From contig NC_135242.1 in assembly GCF_947623445.1 (NCBI RefSeq), forward strand, positions 19,220,001-19,284,000: a DNA stretch of 64,000 bases, written 5' to 3'. Under the pieces are notes generated by a model that did no database searches, was not told the origin of the DNA, and saw only the letters and a list, made by a program, of their open reading frames with translations. The stretch comes from Clavelina lepadiformis. Lineage: Eukaryota; Chordata; Ascidiacea; Aplousobranchia; Clavelinidae. A program made the translations under genes and the position numbers. Positions 1 through 11,316 of the stretch are shown one piece after another. The stretch's first letter is position 1; each line of letters begins with the position of its first letter.

Positions 1-214
1 TTAAGCGGATTCGACTGTATATGAATTCTTTTATTTCTAGTAAGGTACCTGTTTCAGGCTATTCTTTTTGTTCTAAAACTTGACAAAAACGTGCGAATAT
101 CTTGTACCAGCATGGAGTTCTTATGATAATTGTTTTGTTTGTTGTCATTGCCGTTATTATACAGTAATTGTTATGATACTAGTATGTAAATTGTGTTGCG
201 TCTGTGATTTTTAG

Positions 215-3200
215 GTTTCAATGCAAATGGTATAGTGAACTGCCTATCATGTGATGTATATGGTAACTGTGGATCTGCACCTCGGGCTGTGAGAGAGTTG
301 GCTGGAGTTCAGCGAGCTGCTGACAGTGGTAATCCTTAATCTCACTGTTTAAGTTTTGCTTTCAGACAAAGGAAAATGGTAATACAAGCCATAAATGGAT
401 GGTGGTACCAACTATGAGTCTGAAGCAATGTAATTGGTTTATAGATTAAACACTCAATATTCCTGGTGTTATTAGCGGTGTAGATTTCATGAAACAAATA
501 ATTGTCATTCTAAAGTTTTAGTGTGATTTTTTTTGTTCTTTTCAGCTTACTTCTGCCCGAATCAGCTTTATAAATGTTACGCTTGCAAAACTAACATCCC
601 TGCTCCTACTTGGTGTCGTGCACCCGGTATGTCATTTGACAACTTGCATATTCTGCTAAACTTTTTTTTCAAACTGATGTGCACTTTACACATAGCTTAT
701 TGATGATTTTTTGCTTTCAATTCAAACACAGTAAGTGCTTTCAATATCTTCTTGTAATGTAATTCATCTGGCAGGAAGTTTACAGTTGAATGCACTTGGT
801 GACATAATGATGGAACATGTAGCTTCTTATCTTGGACAGGATCCAATTGGTATGAAGTTTGCCAATCTATTCAAAAATGGTCAAATTACTCTTCAAGGAA
901 ACCTTGTTACTCATTGCCAAATAAGGAATTTATATCAAAGTATGTTAATGTTTTAAATGACAATAAATTTGGTTGACTCATAAATTTACCAGAATAAAAC
1001 ATTTGAAAAACTACATGCATGCGAGCTGTATGTTTGTAAAATGTATCTAAAGACAATTGTACTCCTAGCAATTAGATATTGTCGCTTTATGATAGTTTAT
1101 ATTTTTGTGAAGCTATTCTACTAACTTAAACAAAAATACATCATTATCTATATGCACATCGAAAAGGCATAATATTGTTCACAGAAGAGTGATACAAAAG
1201 AATATTTAAAGAAAACTGCATGTTTTTCTAAGATCTTATGGAAAGTTGCGGCATTAGATCTCGACAGGAGACTGTTAAGTCATTTAATGAAAAAAATAGG
1301 TGGAAGAAAAGAGGATTATCTGTTAGCCCTTCAAAATTCAAGTATAAATACTTATTGTTGTATATTTTCATGCACGCTACGTTAATAATATAGTATTTGG
1401 TATTTGTTAAATATGTGATATTATGATTTAGCGTAAAGTTGACCTGGCAAAAGTATGCAGTACTGGTAAGTATTTATGCTTTTGACGGTTCGGTGGTCAT
1501 TTCTCATGGTGGAATCGAATGTGGTCAAGGAATCAATACAAAGGTGAGTTATTAAAGAACTTACAGAGAAAGAATTAGGTTTAATTTAGAACAGCGTGGT
1601 CCAACTTCTTTTCATCGCAGGCCAAAATCAGAAATTTTTTTTATCTTGCGGGCCAATGTTTTTAAATTAGAACTGAAAAAAGTTCTCTTTTTTAATTAAA
1701 ACTGAAATTAGAATAGTTCAAAATTTAGCTATTAAATGCTGATCAATGTGACATCTGCGGTCGAGGTTCTTCGTCGACAATAGCGTTGGTATCCACGGGA
1801 ATCGTAGTTGTGGCCATGCGAAGGCAAGCCTGAAGAGCCTCGTTTCCAAGTTGATTTCGATTTTTTGTTTTAATATTGTTCATTGCTGAAAACGTACATT
1901 CACAAATGTATGTACCTACTTCCAAACATAGAGTACAGCTTCATAGCAGCATCTTTTAAAAGGGGAAACCTCTCCTTTGAGACAAACTTGCGGCCCGCGG
2001 GCCTGTAGTTGGACCACGCTGGGCTAGGACAACAAGGCGTGTAACTAAAACCTAAGAGAACTTTTTGGACAAAGTGGTATTGTTACGCATTACAAAGGAT
2101 CATTCACAAAGTTTTTGTCAATAACAATATTATTACACAATAACAAAGAAACAAAAATTGAAGTTATGTTGCCAGATTGAATCAAAGCTTACTATCAGTT
2201 CACGGGCTAAAAATCGGTGCTCGCGGGCCAACTTTGGCCCGCGGGCCTGCAGTTGGACCACGCTGATTTAGAATAAGCAATAATTACTACATTGAATAGT
2301 TTTGTTAGATTGGCTGAATAAGCTTGTTTGAAATTATTGAGTAACAGTTCAGTTAGTGACTCAAGTTATGCAAACTTTAATAAATGATTACATTACGACT
2401 GAATTTGGTGCTAGAATTATATAAGTTGTTCTCCCTTTCTTTTCGGAGCCCACTGTATTTTCTCATGAAGGAGGTGTGGATTACAGTTCCAAGAGCTCTC
2501 TTAATAATTCGTGATTGCTCACTACATTTCTCAATTCTGCGGAATGGATTCACAGTGTCAAGTCAATGATGTAATTGTACTAACAGCTTTACCTCCTGTG
2601 TTGCTGCTTATTGTTCCTCAGTCTACCAAGTTTACAGAGTAAATGACAACCTTGAAACCAAGGTTGCAATCAACTTTCTTTGCTCAAAGAGCTTTTTGAA
2701 CCCGTTGGTTCCACCATGGGGTTATTTTTTCACTCTTCCTTGCCACACTGAGCCGCTTCTGCTTGCAGACATTGGTAGCATATTTTGGAACCATGTTTTT
2801 TTAAGAGTGTCTATTTCTCCGCAATGTTCTTCAGGCAATTTGATAGTTTCTTGAACTTAGTTGAAATGTTGTTCACAAAAGGTCTTTTTTACATCCTTGT
2901 CAGCTAAGGGTTCCCATTTCGTTACATAAAACTATTAATGGATCTTGGATGTACCTGAGGTTCTAAGATACACATGCTGCAGATAACCAGGAGGTGATCA
3001 GTAGACAATTCAGTTTCTCTTTTCACTGAAGCATTCAGCACAGACCAGTGTTGTAATGACTCGAATCACGTTTTTAAATTACTTGACTTGACTCGAGTTA
3101 CTGCTTGAAATGACTTGACTTCACTTGAGTCTCGGAAAAGTAACTTGACGCAAGTCATTAAATCTTAGTTGTTAATTTATTGCCCAACTGAATTACAAAC

Positions 3201-6200
3201 ATTTGATTTCTTTGCGAACGATCGGTTAAACGTATAGTCACCGATACTTCTATGTGATGCCACCTCACCAAGGGTGTTTAGTTGTTTATGTTCTATTTTT
3301 GGTGATCAAGCAATGCATCGTTATGATGCACTTCCAACATCTGTGTGTGGTACAATGCTGGAGCTTGCAAAACAATGTTGCAGTGTTGCAATAGCAATGT
3401 TGCAGTCATTTTATCAGTAGTACGGTGTGGGTACTCTATGACGCGTTCGATATACTTTCATTCATTCATTCATAGATATAGGGGGTTAGGTCAGTAGGTG
3501 AGGGAAGTGGACATGCTAAAAGTTGATTTTAGTTATTTAGGGTTTAATTAAACAGAGTTTTAGATTACAAGGTAAATATAGGTTTTTGTATTATAACGTT
3601 TACGTTAGGTTAATGTTAGGCGGTAATATTGCCTTCTTCTCTGTACGACTTCATTTGACTTGCACTATATTTTAGCATGACTTGACTTGATTTGAGCAAA
3701 TTAGTAATTTTACTCGACTTGACTTAAGTCAACTTCCCACATGACTTCACTTGACTCGAGTCTTAAAAAAATGACTTGGCTACAGCACTGGCACGGACTA
3801 AAAGAGGTCGATGAAACGATGCAAAAATTGTAAAATATCCCTATATTGCTGTTGTGCACTATTCCTGTACCAGGTGTACTCCTGTGCATCTCTGTGTTGG
3901 AAGAAGATGATCATGATGCTAAGACCTTTGTTGCAACATAGCTATTAGAGACAGCTTGCATCATCAATTATCATGCTTTCTAATCACACCCTTTTATGTG
4001 CAATAATTAATCAGTTTCAATATGAAATACTGTACCCTGCCTCCTTTTAATCAATTAAAAAATGTGTGAATTTCGGAACTTGCACAAAGGCTAGCTTGGT
4101 AACTGGGGCTCGAGCGATGAGAAATCATTGCCGATTTTATGTCGTGCTAAAGACTTTCCTCAGTCTGCGGATAAAGATTATTATCATACCATACCACGAG
4201 CATTTAAGTTTCTTAATACAAGTGTGGATTAATTTGGCATTACCCTTCAAAAGGAATCCATTTATCTACACAATCCGCCAGGTGGGGATTTGTGAGTAAC
4301 CCACCAGCCACTTAGGCAACTGTTTGGATTGACTATAGAAGAACTTTTACCCATGAGCCAGCTGAACAGTTCCATAGTCACGGTATTTTGTTGAAATGGT
4401 GCATTTAATGTCCAAGTGGCTGATGTGCCCTGTCTAAATCTACACAACAACACTAAGAGCCCTGACCACCTTTTACTTCATATGCGGTACGTTCAGGCAA
4501 TTCCAGCTTGCCTAAAATAAATATGAACCGGTTAAACTAGCTTCATACTGGGATCGGGCACTTCAAGGCCCACATGGTAAAGATGGGCTTGTCAACATCC
4601 AACCAATGTAAACGTGGCTTAGATCAGACCGAACAGCACATTTTGAGTGCATGTCCAACTTTAGCAGCATCTGCAGCATCTCCGACACTAATAATGGACT
4701 ATCTTTTGGACTTTGAGTTTTAACAACTTTTTGCTGTGTTGCCTAATGTTTATATGAAATAATAATAATAATGTTTGACTTCTTAAACTAGTTCCTGCCT
4801 GAAAAAGGACATTCTAGTTTCTGACTGCTATTCTGGATAGATTTGAGAGCGAATATGCACAGGATATCATAGGTTACAAATACTGCCCCAGTTGCCTTTC
4901 CAAACACATAGAAAATACATTGGTGGGTTTCCGATTAAATGCAGTTTGTGGTTAAGACTATTGCTTACATTTTGAATAAACTCTTCTCCCAAAAGTTCAA
5001 ACACGTTTTGTGCTGAGCTGCTCGGCGGTCAATGTAGTTGGATTTCTTGTGTGTATTTAATTATTCTTATTTGTGAGTTTTGAACCACTTTTAGTCTGAC
5101 TTTTTACTTTCTGTTTTGGTATGGGTATCTCTTTAGAAACAAACTTAAGTTAAGCTCGAAAGTTTATTGAGACACTCAAGCTCCCCATCTACAACAAGAC
5201 AGTAATCTGTAGAGCAGCTTAGAAGTTGTTAATTTTCAAGCTTATATGAATATTCTATGTTGCTCAATCTATTTAGAAACTGACCGTTTAGTTTTGTTGA
5301 CACCTGCTATATTAGATATTCTAAATAGTTTTTATTGTGAGTGATGTTTATCTACCTATTTTAGGTTGCACAAGTCGCAGCTTGCAAATTAGGTGTACCT
5401 CTGGAATTGATCACTGTGCAGAGGACAAGTAATATATCTGCAGCAAATAGTACATCGACTGGTGGTAGTACATCTAGTGAAATGACATGTGCGGTGGGTG
5501 TGTGAAATTGGTTATCCACAAACTAGTTTGTGGCAATTGGTTGATACTTAACCATTTCTAATTTTAACTCCATTACTGTTGTTAATTTTATGCTTGCGTA
5601 GTCATTGGTTGGTTGCTGTGAAATTCTCAATTCACGAATTGAACCAATCAAAGCAAGAATGAATGGGAAAGAAGTTACATGGAAGGAATTGATTGCAAAA
5701 TGCTATGCAGAAGATGTTGATCTCTCTGCAACTTACACGTAGGATGAAGGATTTGTGTCAACATTACGGACTCGTTTTATTGACATGGCCTCTCTATATT
5801 TTTATAAAAGGAGTCCAACACTGCCTTCTCAAAGCTATGCAACTTATGGTGTGGCATGTGCAGAAGTGGAATATGATGTCTTAACTGGAGAGAACCAGAT
5901 CTTACGTGCTGATATTATGTTTGACTGTGGGATTAGGCAAGTGTTGAAATGAGTAGTCCTATAGCTTCATAAAATTAAATAATTTATTTAACTTAACTTC
6001 ATCTAAGTTTAATTCTGAAGTTTTTGTCTGTTGGACGAAAAACATATAACATTGCACATATGTTACAACATCTAGCATGAACCCATCAGTAGACATCGGC
6101 CAAGTGGAAGGAGCTTTTGTCATGGGAATTGGATTTTGGACCACAGAGGAAATGAAATATGATACAAACACTGGACAACTCGTAACTGATAGCACTTGGG

Positions 6201-6750
6201 AATACAAGCCTCCAACAACCAAGGTAAATCCAGGTTTTAACATGGCGCAATAAACAAACAATGACGTTGGTAAATTTTATATTTTAGGATATACCTGTTG
6301 AATTTAACGTTGAGCTTCTTAAAAATGCACCAAATCCACTTGGAGTTCTGCGGACAAAAGCAATTGGTGAACCTCCTATATGCACATCAATTTGTGTCGC
6401 TATTGCGCTTAAACGTGCAGTAGAGGAAACCAAACGTGATCGTGGTTTAAATGAATATTTTCCACTTCGTAAGTATAAAATATTTAGCAAATAAATCCGG
6501 AAGTCCGGATTTTTTACCATTTGGTTAAGTACGATGTAGCAATCAATTAAAACTTGGTATTTTTTATTTTTACATCTATACTTCAATTCTTTTATTCTAC
6601 TCTACGCAAACATGCTTTGTTTCAAAAAGTTGTGTCTTTCTGAAACAATTATAAAATTCGTATCGTTGCTTTGCAGCAACACCTGCGACTGTGAAAGCCT
6701 TGCACAATGCCTGCGAATTGGATCCCTTGAGTGATTTCAATCTTAGTTAA
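215..6750 (+). CDS. aldehyde oxidase/xanthine dehydrogenase-like, C-terminal half (5' end outside window)
   Basis: Molybdenum-cofactor hydroxylase that oxidises aldehydes or purines in the cytosol. Exons read: 215-328, 546-626, 775-939, 1233-1341, 1432-1543, 5365-5493, 5602-5936, 6076-6223, 6288-6468, 6677-6750 (TAA). All phases join. Diagnostic motifs in order: [53 protein letters not shown] and AIGEPP, which carries the catalytic glutamate of the family. The mix resembles invertebrate aldehyde oxidase-like proteins more than classical XDH. The FeS and FAD domains must lie upstream of base 1. Two oddities: an in-frame TAG at 5740-5742 with intact homology on both sides, and a GC-AG intron after 5936. 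Poly(A) signal AATAAA at 7068. Family certain; AOX versus XDH, and whether the copy is functional, are not settled. Confidence 0.85.
1592..2265 (-). mobile_element. hAT DNA transposon, internally deleted, with 8-bp target duplication
   Basis: Perfect 15-bp terminal inverted repeats CAGCGTGGTCCAACT are flanked by identical 8-bp duplications ATTTAGAA (1584-1591 and 2266-2273), the hAT signature. On the minus strand, 1743-1925 encodes the C-terminal dimerisation part of a ZBED/GTF2I-repeat-like hAT transposase ([12 protein letters not shown], then ACLRMATT). The rest of the transposase is missing. A second copy of the right terminus lies inside at about 2007-2021. The element sits in a 3.8-kb intron of the aldehyde oxidase-like gene. 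Confidence 0.85.
2600..3045 (-). mobile_element. LINE fragment (endonuclease C-terminus to start of RT region), minus strand
   Basis: Read on the minus strand, shifting frames give [15 protein letters not shown], the SDHxLV end of an APE-type LINE endonuclease, followed by a linker containing [12 protein letters not shown], typical before the reverse transcriptase of such elements. It is decayed, with frame changes and stops. The same element resumes at 3799 beyond an inserted MITE. The exact clade (RTE- or Jockey-like) cannot be decided by eye. Confidence 0.6.
3046..3790. mobile_element. non-autonomous hAT-like MITE rich in TGACTTGACT motifs, nested in a LINE
   Basis: Begins CAGTGTTGTA and ends TACAGCACTG. 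Flanks are GCACAGAC (3038-3045) and GCACGGAC (3791-3798), matching at 7 of 8 bases. Both arms are packed with degenerate ACTTGACT/ACTCGAGT repeats in inverted arrangement. The centre (about 3475-3625) resembles a dispersed repeat family found elsewhere in the window. No coding capacity. It splits the LINE endonuclease region, so it is younger than that LINE copy. Confidence 0.75.
3799..3960 (-). mobile_element. LINE endonuclease fragment, continuation beyond the MITE
   Basis: The minus strand encodes [17 protein letters not shown], matching the YTWY(R)N block of APE-type LINE endonucleases a few dozen residues before the SDH motif found at 2600-3045. Distance and order fit one element interrupted by the 3046-3790 insertion. 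Confidence 0.55.
4545..4780 (+). mobile_element. LINE 3' end (RT C-terminus with AAT-repeat tail)
   Basis: The plus strand reads [12 protein letters not shown], then [17 protein letters not shown], the Cys/His-rich C-terminal signature shared by many LINE polymerase ORFs, followed by a short variable end. About 50 bases later comes an AATAATAATAAT run like the microsatellite tails of Jockey/RTE/I-type elements. Its orientation is opposite to the fragments at 2600-3960, so it is a separate insertion. Truncated at the 5' side. Confidence 0.6.
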
Positions 6751-7490
6751 ATCACAAAAATCAGCTTTGGAGGTTTAGTGCGCTGTAGCAAACCATGAAT
6801 GTAGATTTTTATGTCGGATAGGTTTGCCTTTCCTGTCTACAAATGAAAACAGCTGCGATGTAATCTTAATTACAGCAATTGTATTAATGTATATTATTGT
6901 TTTTAATAATTTCGGTGTCCACAGACAACATTACGTGATGGCTGACATTGGTGCTTTAAGTTGCAAAACAGATATGGGGAGTTTCTAACAACTTTCTGTT
7001 TCATGTTGTTGTTTTTTTGCTGTAATTAGGTTGTCGAATTTATCAGAGTTGATTCGTTTTTGAACCTAATAAATGGAATGAAATAATGTTCACTCTTTAG
7101 GGGTTATTATTTGATAAGCCTATCGCCTATATTGGATTAGTTTCAAACGCTTTTTCGTATGTCACACAATTTTCAGTTCTATTTTCTACACAACCACAGA
7201 CGAATGGAAATACTGATTGATGTTGCCTTATATTTTCCATAGGTAGGAAGGAATATACGTCAAAATAAATGACAGTTAGCTGAGGAGTATATTTTTTCGT
7301 AAGCAGTAGGCCTATCGGAACATTCATTCTTTTGACTAAGCACGATCATCCATCGCCACTCGAGCCTTGGTTACCGAGCTTGGATGTGTGCGATTGTGCA
7401 CGGTCCGAACATGGGCGTCATGCCAACCAATAAATTTGGGGCTCCTAACGAAACCTCCTTGACTTAGTCATGTTGTCGTTATTTTTGACG
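6751..7490. other. 3' UTR and flank of the aldehyde oxidase-like gene
   Basis: An AATAAA at 7068-7073 follows the TAA by about 320 bases. Beyond it no coding region is seen, only short open frames without recognisable content. Confidence 0.5.
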
Positions 7491-7499
7491 TCATGACAC

Positions 7500-7990
7500 T
7501 GTAATATTCGTCATTCGACTGCTAGATAACGATAGGGCGTCAGTCCCGATTTCAAAAACACAAATTTCTAGCTTATTAGTGTATATACTCAATCCCTGGT
7601 AATAACTATACTGAGGTGTGAGCCGCATTTCTTTGGATATTATCAAGTGGTAGGCGAGCTCAATCCCTACAGATGGTGACCCCGAATTAACTGAACACGC
7701 AACTTCTCTCTCTTGGCTTTCATCAAAGTACTCATCTCTCGACCAACGCAAGTAGACAGGATCCCCTAAAGTCAAACGCTGGTGACCGTGTTTTTCGATT
7801 TCAGCAAAAGTAGTTGTTTTTTGGTGTTGGATATAGACTTTGGTGTGCGGAGGCGCTTTTCGGAAACATTGCAAAGTTTCACTGACATAATCCTGACGTT
7901 ACAACTACAATCGTATTTGCGTGGCTTGATTATTGAATCTCAATTCTTTCATCGTGAGTGTCGTCTGTTCACGGCCAGATGCGTCTGTTG
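7500..7990 (+). mobile_element. LTR retrotransposon remnant, probable Ty3/Gypsy: 5' LTR, primer-binding site and leader
   Basis: A TG...CA-bounded stretch of about 170 bp (7500-7671, TGTAATATTCG to CCCTACA) is followed two bases later by TGGTGACCCCGAATTAACTG, the primer-binding site and leader style of Gypsy-type elements, and then ACACGCAAC. Only the left end is recognisable; no gag-pol and no second LTR were seen. A fossil. Age cannot be estimated without the partner LTR, and the right limit is approximate. Confidence 0.5.
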
Positions 7991-9555
7991 AGACAGATAC
8001 AATCGTTCTTAACACTGAGACGCTTGATAGTGATAAATAAGCCTTTGTTATTGGCGGCCTGAACCGTTGCAGGAAGCAAAGTTTAAGAACGTTGATTATT
8101 CCCACCTGAGTACGAAGCATGAAGAATTCCGGATTGTACCGTTAGTAACCAAAACAGCGACTCTCACCAATTTAATTCTGTTTCTGATTTAAAATTATTT
8201 GCTGACACAACTTAGAGCAGAGGGCACTCTACAGTCTACACACATAACAAGTACTATGCCCTTATTAATAAGAGCTGCTGTAGGCCAACATAACAGATAA
8301 CTATGTTTGCGTCCGACGCTTAATTGATAAATCGAGTTGCAGAAAAGTAGAAACTTCCTTAGTAGCAGAAGTAAGTGGCCACGGCACGACATTTCCACCA
8401 ACAGGGAATTTCACTCACACAGGACAGTCCGCATACGAGATTGCATTTTTAGCCTACAAACAACAATCTGTTGCATTAACAAAAGACAACGTCTAGTAAA
8501 CGATGTTTAAATAGCCTACTTATTCCGAAGTTTGTTTTCGAAATTAACTTAATTATGGACTTGTTTAAAAAACAAAACTAATCATATAAAGACATCGTTA
8601 TTCATCCACATAAACTTAATAGAGACCAATAAAACACAAAATTATTACATTTAGCCTATGTAAACAATCGATATATCTTCTACATCCTAGACTAAAGGCC
8701 AATATACTTACTTATGCATTTGTGCAAACCCATCTTGTTAATTGTTACAAACCAGTATGGGTGCAATTACGTGTGGGAGCAATTATGTTATGTTGATTGT
8801 CATGGGTGCAATTACCATAGAACCGTAAAGGAATGAAATTTAGTAGGCTATAACTATAAACGGGTATAAGCTTTACTGTAGATAGGCAATACATACACGA
8901 TGGCGATGATAGGATACGGTTTGTTTACAAAACAGGAAGGAATTATTAGTTATAAAAGTCGTAGTCACGAGATCATAAAAACTCATACTGAACAACGACG
9001 AACAGTGATAAAGACAAAGTAGGCAGTAGCCTATAACTTCGTGGAAGTTTGTTGATTAGATCAGAGCCGCAGTACGAAAATATTCGATCAGATGTGTCAG
9101 TTATAATTACCAAGAGCTTCAAAAATCATGTTGCAAATTTTACAAAAAGCGCTAGCTTGGAGAAACAGTAATTGGTGAAGAGCCCAAACAGGCAGCATAC
9201 ATAGAATGATAAGTTTATAACTGTACCGTGCATTTAAACTGTATAAACATGATGTAACATTAAACATGGAATCGCCATCGATGCAATTGATGGAGAAATG
9301 CGACCCAGATCACTCACAACGTTTCTCGCACACCAAGTTATGCCTTTGCTTTGACGCATGTTGTGCTTCAATAACAATGAATCCCAGTTAGGGTTAGCCG
9401 CAGCCGTAGACAAGGAACAGCTGAAGATATATCTAACGCAATGTCTTTCCATATTGCACATCAAATGTTGCACTTGCTTGAATCCTTCCTTGTGATACAA
9501 CTTGTCTATCAAAGCTGATAAGGGCATATAAAATGCGGTAGACACTTATTCTCAC
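7991..9555. other. intergenic, no recognised gene
   Basis: AT-rich sequence. A run with GGGTGCAATTAC and related GAGCAATTA repeats lies at about 8758-8815. A minus-strand open frame at 9234-9545 has no recognised motif; its first bases follow directly on the exon-like segment described next. Confidence 0.4.
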
Positions 9556-9715
9556 CATTCAGAATTGATGAAGGAGAGCGTCTCCTCTTCCACATTGTAG
9601 AAAAGAGCTCCATCAAGATTGCTGGCCTTTAGATTCAAAATCACTTTAGCATAACCATTTTCCTTTTCATATTTGGAATGGCGAGTAAAAGACTCTACCA
9701 TAAACGCGGTGTGAA
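9556..9715 (-). CDS. exon-like segment of an unrecognised gene (minus strand)
   Basis: On the minus strand a pyrimidine-AG (TTATTTTTAG) precedes an open 160-base stretch that ends at a good donor (GTGAGAAT). The peptide contains HTAFMVESFTRHSKYE and LDGALFYNVEEE and looks like ordinary protein. A second possible exon lies upstream on this strand at about 9975-10072, preceded by TTTTTTCAG and reading YKPETFALRTFWADGPKQKF. A third starts near 9515 after CCCTTATCAG. I do not recognise the family and could not close the model, so it may be a decayed gene or chance. Confidence 0.3.
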
Positions 9716-10660
9716 CTAAAAATAAGCATTTTTTCAAATTTCATTAACTGTTAAATGAAAAGTGTCTGTTAGGTTCACAACTTGGGATTGTTTACCAGGA
9801 CCACTGAAAAGATAAAAGTGTCGGTTACGCCTTGCTAATAAAGGGCATCACAAATTCACAACGATACCGTGATCGGGCACGTGTGTAACCTGATTCGAAC
9901 AATTGTGAGTTATAGGTGCTCTAACTAAAATCTTTAATCCATTGGCGGAAAGAACCGCTGTTTTGGATTATGTTGAAAACGGCCTAAAAAAGTTTAAAAG
10001 CTGGGACAGAAATTTCTGCTTGGGCCCATCTGCCCAAAATGTGCGGAGCGCAAACGTTTCTGGTTTGTACACCTGAAAAAACGCTTGACAAAACTTCAAA
10101 ATAAAATGTATTCTCATATTTTATACTTACAGTAATTGGCAATTTATTACGTTTAAAATGAGTTTTCACCTAACATTGGAAAGTCTATCATAATAGCGCC
10201 GATCCATTTTCACACATTTATTTGTATAAGTGGAGAAACTTAAGCTCACGTGTTCACTCCCCGTGTTCCGACATCTATGCTGATACCCACCGTTTAAATT
10301 AAGATGAGTTAAAAATATGATTTGGGTTACCACCATCCTTAAAGGTGTCTCTCAGATACTAGAATTTAAATACAGTAGTTTAAATTTGCTGTATCATCAA
10401 TCGTCATCAAGCAAACGACAGCGCCCTTTACGCACCATTCAGAAGGCAAAAAGTGTTTTCTTCCAAATGGTGGAAAAAATCCACCAAGCCCACAAGCTTC
10501 AAAATCATTGAGAGAGAACCATTTTCGCTTTCGCTTTCTGAATGCTGCATAAAAGGCTATACCAAAACAAACGTGTTTAGAAGTTCCTAGCGCTTACTGA
10601 TAAGAAGTACCTTGCATGATATGACCTAGTGGTGCAGTTGGGACCAGATAATTTTTTAAA

Positions 10661-10910
10661 CTAAGTGACTATTTCACTGTGTGGAGATCATGCAGCCCGT
10701 TTTTGAAGATAGCTTGTTGGGTTAGGAGCATGTGTATGCAAAAATTTGATTTTAGCTATTTACGGCAATACTGGATTTAAAATTGGATTAGAAGGTAGAT
10801 TTAGGTTAGGTTTAAGATATGTACTATGCTTTAACATTTAAGTTAGTTTAACAAGGAATTGGGAAAATAGCTTTGAACGCACGGTTATTTTTGTTGAAAT
10901 AGTGTTAGCC
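10661..10910 (+). mobile_element. MITE, dispersed family A (best complete copy)
   Basis: A 250-bp element with imperfect inverted ends, CTAAGTGACTATTTCAC at left and GAAATAGTGTTAGCC at right. The 9-bp flanks TTTTTTAAA and TTTCTTAAA match at 8 of 9, which would suit a Mutator- or hAT-like transposase. Internal blocks GGTTAGG, AAAAATTTGATTTTAGCTAT and AATAGCTTTGAACGCACG recur at about 3475, 35335, 38627, 39541 and 46607. No coding capacity. Confidence 0.6.
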
Positions 10911-11316
10911 TTTCTTAAATTAATGGTATCAATCAGTTTTTCTCCACCCCAAAAATTTGAGAGTAAACGTTTGACTGGAAAATGTTTATTGTAGCCTAGT
11001 TCCAAAATAGCACTTAGAGTAACCGTTTTTGAGCTTTTAAGCAACTCAGAAAATAAGCATTCGGTGACAGTTTTCGAGCATTTAGCTTACATTTCCACCA
11101 AACTTCTTAATCTTCACGCCAATTTAAAACAAGAAACAAGCGAAAGTTGGTTCTTTGAACGCCAATATATGATTAAGATACAAAGATTTAAAGCTTTGGT
11201 GTTCTTGAGTTTACAATCTAAAATGGCTTTATAGAAGTATAGAATTTTACCGTACTCCTCCAAATCTAAGTAGGCTAAATATCTAGACCCTTTCCGAATT
11301 ACTGCCGCCATTTTTT

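Noticed and set aside
7491-7874. 127-codon minus-strand open frame
   Set aside because: It lies antisense to an LTR and leader-like region and has no recognisable domain.
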